Of a stretch of 12,484 nt of DNA, positions 1 to 4,973 are shown piece by piece (the first letter of the stretch is position 1; every line of letters starts with the position of its first letter). The notes below the pieces were generated by a model that was not told the DNA's origin, ran no database searches, and saw nothing but the letters and a program-made list of their open reading frames with translations. The stretch is from Bacteriovorax stolpii (GTDB taxonomy: Bacteria > Bdellovibrionota > Bacteriovoracia > Bacteriovoracales > Bacteriovoracaceae): positions 1-12,484 of the forward strand of contig CAMAYW010000029.1 in the NCBI GenBank assembly GCA_945862475.1, read 5' to 3'. The translations under genes were made by a program, and so were the position numbers.

Positions 1-749
1 ATAAAAAAATTCTTTTTTTTCTCGATTTTGACGGAACATTATCACCTATTGCTTCTCATCCGAAAGAGGTAAAACTAGAATCAAAAACACTTGAATTGCT
101 TCAACTCTTAAAAAAACATCAAAACTGTGATTTCGTTATTTTAAGCGGAAGGGACAAGGAATTTCTTGAAGAGGAGTTTATTGATCAGGATTTTGGCTTC
201 AAACTAGCTGCCTGCCATGGGGCGTATTCCTATGTGCCTAACGAACATGCCTGGATTAATAATATTTCAAATAGCCCTCTTCGATGGAAAGATAATGTCT
301 TCGAAATTTTAGACCTTTATACAAAAAGAACGCCCGGAAGCTTTATTGAGGATAAAGGCCATGCCATTACATGGCACTACCGTCAGTCTCCCAAAGATTT
401 TTCTGATTTCTTAGCAACGAAACTCTTCTTGGAATTAGAAGAAAATCTAGCAAACACTCCAGCCGTTGTTTCTCGAGGAAAAAAAATTATTGAAATAAAA
501 TCGATTCATGCAAGTAAGGGATTTTTTGTTGAAAAATGGTTACAAGATCTCAAAACGAAACCAGAAGTCGTGATTGCCCTAGGTGACGACACCACGGATG
601 AAGACATGTTTTACGCACTTAGAGACAGAAAAGACGTTGAGTCTTATTGTATAAAAGTTGGAAGTGAAAAAAGTGTTGCCGCTTACCATTTAGAAGAACA
701 AAGTCAGGTAAATCTTTTCTTTGAAAAGTTTCTTAATGAAATCAGGTAG
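1..749 (+). CDS. otsB: trehalose-6-phosphate phosphatase (5' partial)
   Basis: HAD-superfamily phosphatase that removes phosphate from trehalose 6-phosphate, the second step of the OtsA/OtsB trehalose pathway in the cytoplasm. The reading frame is open from position 3 to the edge, so the true start lies upstream; an internal TTG at 96 must not be taken as the start because it would delete the catalytic motif. Visible are motif I DFDGTLSPI (from position 24, first Asp the nucleophile), motif II LSGR (141-152), a late GKKIIEIK...ASKG block with the conserved Lys, and the family-diagnostic motif GDDTTDEDMF (582-611) that binds Mg2+. About 248 residues are visible, close to a whole stand-alone OtsB. 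Because the frame continues off the edge, it could also be the C-terminal half of a fused synthase/phosphatase. No clear terminator follows. Family assignment is confident; the exact gene architecture is not. Confidence 0.92.
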   Translation, partial: KKILFFLDFDGTLSPIASHPKEVKLESKTLELLQLLKKHQNCDFVILSGRDKEFLEEEFIDQDFGFKLAACHGAYSYVPNEHAWINNISNSPLRWKDNVFEILDLYTKRTPGSFIEDKGHAITWHYRQSPKDFSDFLATKLFLELEENLANTPAVVSRGKKIIEIKSIHASKGFFVEKWLQDLKTKPEVVIALGDDTTDEDMFYALRDRKDVESYCIKVGSEKSVAAYHLEEQSQVNLFFEKFLNEIR

Positions 750-836
750 CACTCTAGCCTTTTAGTCAGACAAGAACTGTTGGCCATTTGGCCATCCCCG
801 CCTCTTTCTTCCCCTTTCATTTAAGTTCACTTAAAT

Positions 837-842
837 TATAAT
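837..842 (+). promoter_or_regulatory. candidate -10 box of a leaderless promoter
   Basis: A perfect TATAAT ends 7 bp before the ATG at 850, so transcription would start at or one base before the start codon. There is no Shine-Dalgarno sequence upstream of that ATG or of the next one (862). The best -35 at 17 bp spacing is CTTTCA (814-819), a weak match. The downstream gene may therefore be read from a leaderless mRNA. AT-rich DNA can produce TATAAT by chance. Confidence 0.4.
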
Positions 843-849
843 AATCACT

Positions 850-1665
850 ATGTTTAATTTAATGATTCTCTTTTTAGCATTTTCAGCTTTTCCCAAATCT
901 GCATCTAAGAATGCTTTTGAAAAATCTTACCCAAGAGACAACGTATTCTGTGGCCCAAAAGATAATAAAATTGAACTTCTCATCAGAGGAGGTTCAAAAT
1001 TCACGGAACCAAAAGAAAAGGGCTATGGCGAGTTAATATTTTATCGTTTATCAAATAAAAAACCCGTTCTTATGACTCTTAGTGACTTCAAGTCTGACAC
1101 CTTCAGACTTTTTTTGGGAACAAGCCCTCTTTGTAGTAAATCTCATGGCTATAAACTCAACGAAGAGACCCTTGTTGTCCTTTTCTTGAAGGAAAATCGA
1201 CCGTTCAAAGATAAATTAGTACTCCAATTTTTTGACTCAAAAACTCTTTTACCAACAAAGAATGTCGATACCAATCTCAACGTCGACAAAGCAAGGATTT
1301 CGACAACAGGTTTCTCTGTTAGAACTTTTAATGAAATTCATCATCAAGATGCAGGTAAAGTCTCAATAAACGAAGAAGTTTTCGTCTATCATGAAAAAGA
1401 ATTTCCAAAATGGATGGACTACAATTTAAACTCGGGCTTTAAAACTAATCCAGAAATGACCTTTCAAAAATTCCCATGGAAGAAATCGATGCAAGATATT
1501 AAAGAGTTTCTTTCGCTTTCAGGCTGGGATCTAGGGAAGAGTCAATTTACTCGCGAAATTATTTATTTGGCAGTTAATCACCAGGCAAAAAAAAGATGTA
1601 TTCTTTTTAGTGACAAAAAAATTAAAATCGATGGAAGTGAAAGTTGGAAGTGTCACACGATATAA
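850..1665 (+). CDS. exported protein of unknown function, 271 aa
   Basis: I do not recognise this protein. It begins with a hydrophobic stretch (residues 1-14, MFNLMILFLAFSAF) followed by PKSAS, consistent with a short signal peptide cut near residue 19, although the n-region lacks the usual Lys/Arg. The mature part is mixed charged and beta-prone, with four Cys that could form disulfides in the periplasm (FCGPK, PLCSK, RCILF, WKCHT). The ATG at 850 has no ribosome-binding site, but a TATAAT box sits just upstream, so leaderless translation is possible; Met5 at 862 is an alternative start, also without a good site. Its 3' end overlaps the convergent methyltransferase gene by 13 bp. It reads in the same direction as the upstream phosphatase but is separated from it by 100 bp, with no visible functional link. 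Confidence 0.7.
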   Translation: MFNLMILFLAFSAFPKSASKNAFEKSYPRDNVFCGPKDNKIELLIRGGSKFTEPKEKGYGELIFYRLSNKKPVLMTLSDFKSDTFRLFLGTSPLCSKSHGYKLNEETLVVLFLKENRPFKDKLVLQFFDSKTLLPTKNVDTNLNVDKARISTTGFSVRTFNEIHHQDAGKVSINEEVFVYHEKEFPKWMDYNLNSGFKTNPEMTFQKFPWKKSMQDIKEFLSLSGWDLGKSQFTREIIYLAVNHQAKKRCILFSDKKIKIDGSESWKCHTI

Positions 1666-2450
1666 GCAGTATAAATTGAGAATTGCTCCTCTAATTTCCC
1701 CTCGTACTTAAGATCTAGCCATTCATGTTTATCACTTATAATACGACGACTAAACTGACCTCTTGCTACAACCTTAACGGGTCTTTTTACCGCAATTTTA
1801 GCTATTTGATTTAAAGTGTGATGGATATGATCAACCTGGCCATAATCATAAATAAAGTAGATATCAGCTTCGGGAAGCTCAAAATCTTTGGAAAATAAAT
1901 CCTGCTGAATGAGCTGGCATCGATTAAATCCCATTTCTTTAAAAACTCTGTTCCCTTCTTCTACTCTCGCCTTCACATACTCAAAACCCGTGAAAGAATT
2001 TTTGATAAACATTCCACCAATAACGATTCCCATCCTTCCATATGCTGCACCAAGATCGATCACTTGCTGATAGGGTTTAATCTTTAAGAGCTGAAGAATT
2101 CTTAGGCATTCAGAGTAAGGTGTTTGAAGTGTTTGTATATCAAGTCCCACCCAAGTCTGAACTCCATCATGAATTTTTGGGCCCCAGGTTTCATGGGATC
2201 CCTCGGGATCAAATCCTCTGGCATCTGCGACGAGCATCTCTTCTACGTATTTAGTTCTAAAACCAAGTATCTTATCCACCATGTTTGAATGCTGTCTTCT
2301 TATGACATCATTTGCCTTTGGTGTTTGGAAAAACTCTAAATGTCCAGTAAGTCTAGTGCGGTCTAACAGAGAAAGAGATACGGACTCAAGACGTTGAAAG
2401 TCTGAAAGTGATTTTAATTCCGTCCTTGGAAAAAACTCTAATTGAAGCAC
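1653..2450 (-). CDS. class I SAM-dependent methyltransferase
   Basis: Cytosolic Rossmann-fold methyltransferase of unknown substrate, about 265 aa. The S-adenosylmethionine site is visible as QVIDLGAAYGRMGIV (motif I, near residue 132), an acidic end of the second strand at FEY (about 159), QQDLF (motif III-like, about 185) and IYFIYDYG (motif IV-like, about 200). The N-terminal 100 residues are outside the core and may hold substrate specificity. The longest frame starts at TTG 2456, but AGGA lies directly against that codon; the same AAGGA stands 6 nt before GTG at 2450, so I prefer GTG. It is the last of a minus-strand run with the HMA protein (24-30 bp gap) and the 95-aa protein, probably co-transcribed. 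Its 3' end overlaps the convergent exported-protein gene by 13 bp. Whether it methylates a small molecule, RNA or protein cannot be seen. Confidence 0.8.
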   Translation of the reverse strand: MLQLEFFPRTELKSLSDFQRLESVSLSLLDRTRLTGHLEFFQTPKANDVIRRQHSNMVDKILGFRTKYVEEMLVADARGFDPEGSHETWGPKIHDGVQTWVGLDIQTLQTPYSECLRILQLLKIKPYQQVIDLGAAYGRMGIVIGGMFIKNSFTGFEYVKARVEEGNRVFKEMGFNRCQLIQQDLFSKDFELPEADIYFIYDYGQVDHIHHTLNQIAKIAVKRPVKVVARGQFSRRIISDKHEWLDLKYEGKLEEQFSIYTAYIV

Positions 2451-2480
2451 ACTCAATCCTTAAGTAAGCCTTTTTCTTTA

Positions 2481-2678
2481 TTATTTCACTTTTTCAGGTG
2501 TGAAGCCAATATCTTTGAGTAGAGAAATCACTTTTTCATCAACGAGATTTTCTACTTTTATTTCTTTTTGTTTGAGGTCAATCTCTACCTTTACCTCGGA
2601 ATGTAGCCTTGAAAATTCTTTTAAGATCGTTTTCTCACAATGACCACAATTCATGTCTATAACTTTAAAAGTTCCCAT
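2481..2678 (-). CDS. heavy-metal-associated (HMA) domain protein, CopZ-like
   Basis: A 65-aa protein that is a single HMA domain with the beta-alpha-beta-beta-alpha-beta fold of metallochaperones. The metal-binding loop MNCGHC (residues 9-14, MxCxxC) near the N-terminus binds soft metals, usually Cu(I), through its two Cys; the strand KVEIDLKQKEIKVE and the C-terminal KDIGFTPEKV also match the family. There is no signal peptide, so it acts in the cytoplasm, typically delivering metal to a P-type ATPase or regulator; neither is in the window. The start ATG lies 9 bp after the stop of the 95-aa gene, and the AGGT spanning that stop can serve as its ribosome-binding site, so the two are very likely co-transcribed. 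The metal (Cu, Zn, Hg) cannot be decided from sequence; Cu is the default guess. A gene for a His/Asp-rich exported protein lies divergently nearby. Confidence 0.88.
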   Translation of the reverse strand: MGTFKVIDMNCGHCEKTILKEFSRLHSEVKVEIDLKQKEIKVENLVDEKVISLLKDIGFTPEKVK

Positions 2679-2687
2679 AAAATTGAC

Positions 2688-2975
2688 CTAATGATAGTTT
2701 GATTTTATATCTTTGCCGTCTTTACTTGAAGGCACAGAGGACTTTTCTAAATCCTCTAAAAATGTTCGGAGCTTCTGAATGGCAACTATCAAGGCTTCCT
2801 CAAAAGAAGGCTGCCCATAGATAATATCGACATGCTTAAATATCTTGTGTGATTCCCGATGAATAATGTCGACTTCAGCATGAAAATCATCTTTCACTTG
2901 ATTAACAGTAATCCGACCTAAAAGGTATGGATTATTTTCTAGGTCAATGTATTTTTCTGTAGGAAAAATTGTCAT
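2688..2975 (-). CDS. hypothetical protein, 95 aa
   Basis: I do not recognise this protein. It is small and soluble, has no signal peptide and no Cys, and appears as an N-terminal beta-rich half (YLLGRITVNQVKDDFHAEVD) followed by an amphipathic helix (FEEALIVAIQKLRTFLEDLE) and a polar tail. This layout is like many small alpha/beta stress or ribosome-associated proteins, but I see no signature. GAGGAG lies just before the ATG with a spacing of only 2 nt; there is an in-frame stop immediately upstream, so this is the earliest start. It is the first gene of the minus-strand run leading into the HMA protein and the methyltransferase, and is divergent from the His/Asp-rich protein gene with only about 65 bp between the two starts, so the promoters must be packed together or overlap. 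Confidence 0.75.
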   Translation of the reverse strand: MTIFPTEKYIDLENNPYLLGRITVNQVKDDFHAEVDIIHRESHKIFKHVDIIYGQPSFEEALIVAIQKLRTFLEDLEKSSVPSSKDGKDIKSNYH

Positions 2976-3040
2976 AACTCCTCATATCTGATCGTCTTGT
3001 TACCGAAAAGTCAATGTCGACTTCAAACAGGAGAATATCA

Positions 3041-3265
3041 ATGAAACTTATGACAATCATCGCTCTTTTCACATTTATGCTTTCAGCAGCTTATGGAAAT
3101 CATCACGAAGAGCAAAAAAAGAAAAGTGGTCACGATAAAGAACACTCTCATGTGGAGGCAGATAAAGTAGATCATGATCACGATGATGCTCACCATAAGG
3201 ATCATGATCACAAGGCCCATCATCCTGATCATAAAGATGAAACAAAGCCCGCAAAAAAGAAGTAA
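3041..3265 (+). CDS. small exported His/Asp-rich putative metal-binding protein
   Basis: A 74-aa precursor with a clear signal peptide, MKLMTIIALFTFMLSAAYG, leaving a mature peptide of about 55 residues with roughly 14 His, 10 Asp and many Lys but no Cys. The HDHDD/HHKDHDH pattern is typical of low-affinity binding or buffering of Zn, Ni, Cu or Co outside the cytoplasm. I chose ATG 3041 rather than 3014 because AGGAG (3029-3033) lies 7 nt before it and the signal peptide then begins properly with MKL. Ten residues are tandemly duplicated (DHDHDDAHHK / DHDHKAHHPD). The HvfC-like gene follows after 22 bp and is likely co-transcribed; an HMA protein gene lies divergently. A role in metal handling is inferred from composition and neighbours. 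It could alternatively be the precursor of a modified peptide, although known HvfA/bufferin-type precursors are Cys-rich. Confidence 0.82.
   Translation: MKLMTIIALFTFMLSAAYGNHHEEQKKKSGHDKEHSHVEADKVDHDHDDAHHKDHDHKAHHPDHKDETKPAKKK
3170..3229 (+). repeat. tandem 30-bp coding repeat (His/Asp decapeptide)
   Basis: The 12-mer GATCATGATCAC occurs at 3170-3181 and again at 3200-3211, exactly 30 bp apart. At protein level this is a 10-residue unit, DHDHDDAHHK then DHDHKAHHPD. It looks like a local duplication that lengthened the metal-binding segment, and such a repeat could vary in copy number between strains. Confidence 0.6.
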
Positions 3266-3287
3266 TGAATTAATGGGAGCGTGAGGA

Positions 3288-3803
3288 ATGAGTACATTAG
3301 AACAGATGTTTCCAAGCCTCACGCTCTTTTCTGATCTAAATTGGGAAACAGTTACTTCGGAATACCTCACTGGATATGGTGATCTAAGCTTTCCAGAATA
3401 TCTTCAACAAAAACATATCGAGGGAGATTGCCCCCCCTATCTTTTTGAGCTCGCCTATTTTGAACAAGCTTTATTTGAATTAAAGGATTTGAAAATAGAA
3501 AATCCACCTCAAAAGGGAATTTTTCTTAATCCGACGTCTCTTTTTCTCAGCTTAGAATTTGATATAAAAAAAATGTTAGAAAATGCTCATCAAGGTGAGA
3601 TACACATTATTGAAAAACAACATGTTGTTTGCTTATTTAAAAATCAAAATGGACAAATTATTTCCATTGAAACATCAGATGAAGAACTCTTTCTTCTTCA
3701 AAAACTAGAAGAGGGACCTCGAGAAGATAGTTCTTTTGTAGAAAAAGAACACCAAACCTTTTTTGAAAAATTTCTTCAAAACGGCTTGATTCTAAATTTG
3801 TAA
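3288..3803 (+). CDS. HvfC-like (DUF2063-type) protein, 171 aa
   Basis: Cytosolic protein that resembles HvfC (DUF2063), the partner that helps MNIO enzymes (HvfB/DUF692) act on small exported precursor peptides. Family-like features, in order: SEYLTGYGDLSFPEYL (24-39), then PPYLFELAYFEQAL (49-62) matching the PyL-dLA-lE-A helix of the family, then FLNPTSLFLSLEFDI (79-93), then a strand pair with VVCLFKNQNGQI (113-124) leading to DEELFLLQKLEEG (131-143). It is shorter than a typical HvfC (about 250 aa). The better ribosome-binding site is GGGAG (3275-3279), 8 nt before the ATG. It sits 22 bp after the His/Asp-rich exported peptide, the gene order expected of a precursor and its maturation partner, but no DUF692 enzyme is in the window. 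Its stop directly abuts the stop of the convergent 198-aa gene. The assignment rests on pattern recall, not on a profile search. Confidence 0.55.
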   Translation: MSTLEQMFPSLTLFSDLNWETVTSEYLTGYGDLSFPEYLQQKHIEGDCPPYLFELAYFEQALFELKDLKIENPPQKGIFLNPTSLFLSLEFDIKKMLENAHQGEIHIIEKQHVVCLFKNQNGQIISIETSDEELFLLQKLEEGPREDSSFVEKEHQTFFEKFLQNGLILNL

Positions 3804-4400
3804 TCATTTTAATTTTTTAATTTTCGTAAATTCAAATTCATTGAGACCGGATATCGAGTCCTGAAATTTCCAACCAAACTCTGTTGGACTTCCAATCGGC
3901 CAGACTTTTCCAAATGCTTCAAAAGCTTCTTTTGGGTAAACAATAGAACCTCCCATCGATCCAATTAAATAAAATCCTCCAACTCTTAGATTATTCCAAA
4001 GAATCTCATCCACTTCATTCTCTCCAAATACAATCACTTGATCGTAATTTGAAAGATTTTGGACATTACCTTTCGGTAGGTATTCTTCAATCACTTTGCC
4101 TACTTTATGAAAGTCCTCTGTATGCATGACTTTTTGAACCTTACCCATGGTCGCCACAGTTCCAATAGGGCCCAAGCCTCGCGCGAAGAGTTCTCCACCC
4201 TTGTTAAGTTGTGAGATCAGAAAGGCCATTCTTGGATCTAAAAAATAAAAAGGCGAAAAACCAAGAGGGTCGCTCAAACTTATCAATTCAGAAATTGAAA
4301 AATTATCGTCCATGTAAAATACATTCGGATCCCAAAAACTTTCGTGGGCACCTCTTAATTCTATTTCCTGAGCAAAACTGTTTTTTACTAAGACTTGCAT
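3804..4400 (-). CDS. hypothetical protein, 198 aa
   Basis: I do not recognise this protein. It has no signal peptide and no membrane segment. The centre (FYFLDPRMAFLISQLNKGGELFAR is one continuous block around residues 51-74) and the later strand-turn-strand block (YDQVIVFGEN at 119-128, then LWNNLRVGGFYLIGSMGGS at 134-152) look like alternating strands and helices of a nucleotide- or SAM-binding type fold, resembling the second half of a methyltransferase, but there is no motif I. The ATG at 4400 lacks a visible ribosome-binding site, and an in-frame stop lies about 12 bases upstream, so the start is either here or internal. Its stop codon directly abuts that of the HvfC-like gene, tail to tail. 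On the other side it is divergent from the exported-protein gene at 4436 with only 35 bp between the starts. Confidence 0.7.
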   Translation of the reverse strand: MQVLVKNSFAQEIELRGAHESFWDPNVFYMDDNFSISELISLSDPLGFSPFYFLDPRMAFLISQLNKGGELFARGLGPIGTVATMGKVQKVMHTEDFHKVGKVIEEYLPKGNVQNLSNYDQVIVFGENEVDEILWNNLRVGGFYLIGSMGGSIVYPKEAFEAFGKVWPIGSPTEFGWKFQDSISGLNEFEFTKIKKLK

Positions 4401-4435
4401 GGGCTTAACCGATTAGAAGTTCATAGGAGTTTATT

Positions 4436-4972
4436 ATGATGAAGGTTTTATTCGTCTTCTTTTGTATTTTAACCACATTTTCATTTAGTGCCCAAGCAAA
4501 AATGCTCGAGCTCAAAAAAAGCACTCGTTCTATTTTTATTGAGGAAAAAAGTGGTTGGATGCTCAAAAAAGATCTATTTGGAATGCCCTTCATTTACTTC
4601 TCTCCGCAGAATAATGGACAAAGATCAAATATTTCTTTCACTGATACCGGTGCCAATCTCGAACTCGATATTAAATCTCTCGCTACGACTCAAGATAAGT
4701 ATAAAAAAGATAGAACGAATTGGGCGCAAAAAGTGGGTGCTAGTACTTTAGGTTTCTCACCATACGAAGTTTCAATAAACAATAATGGTCATAAGATTCA
4801 TAGGATAGGTTTTAGCTACGAACATGAAGGTAAGACCTATAACGAAAAATCTGTCTATATAGAATGCCGAGGAAAAATTTTATTTTCAAAAAGTTTAAGA
4901 CTTCTTTCAAACGAAAACCATGAAAAAGACTTTAATGACCTTATTAGCAGCTTAGACTGTGGTGGAGTGTAA
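4436..4972 (+). CDS. small exported protein, possibly DcrB/PsbP-like
   Basis: A 178-aa protein with a convincing signal peptide (MMKVLFVFFCILTTFSFSAQA, cut near residue 21). The mature domain has an IEEKSGWMLKKDLFGMPFIYF segment, an RSNISFT strand, helical middle and a late SVYIECRGKILF strand; this order resembles DcrB/PsbP-like periplasmic domains, which I offer only as a weak guess. Two Cys in the mature part (IEC and the near-terminal DCG) could form a disulfide. The start is supported by AGGAG (4425-4429) 6 nt before the ATG. The stop is one base before the ATG of the 1469-aa Fic protein, whose ribosome-binding site lies inside this gene's last codons, so translation is probably coupled. 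Context suggests a helper for folding, export or control of that protein, or an immunity factor. Confidence 0.78.
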   Translation: MMKVLFVFFCILTTFSFSAQAKMLELKKSTRSIFIEEKSGWMLKKDLFGMPFIYFSPQNNGQRSNISFTDTGANLELDIKSLATTQDKYKKDRTNWAQKVGASTLGFSPYEVSINNNGHKIHRIGFSYEHEGKTYNEKSVYIECRGKILFSKSLRLLSNENHEKDFNDLISSLDCGGV

Positions 4973-4973
4973 T

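Noticed and set aside
779..795. TTGGCCATTTGGCCAT as a terminator after the trehalose phosphatase
   Set aside because: The stem would be 6 bp with a 2-nt loop and no T-run follows; it is better read as a chance direct repeat of the palindrome TGGCCA.
3014..3040. Earlier ATG start for the His/Asp-rich protein
   Set aside because: It has no ribosome-binding site and would spoil the signal peptide n-region; AGGAG precedes ATG 3041 properly.
3083..3370. Minus-strand open frame of 95 codons with a hydrophobic product
   Set aside because: It is the antisense shadow of the His/Asp-rich gene; GAT/CAT codons read backwards give Ile/Met, which fakes a membrane protein.
3786..3840. AT-rich inverted repeat at the convergent junction as a bidirectional terminator
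   Set aside because: The pairing is A-T only with a long loop; it would not form a stable terminator hairpin.
4959..4973. Earlier GTG start for the 1469-aa protein
   Set aside because: It would add MVECN before a textbook signal peptide; the ATG at 4974 has GGAG at 6 nt spacing.
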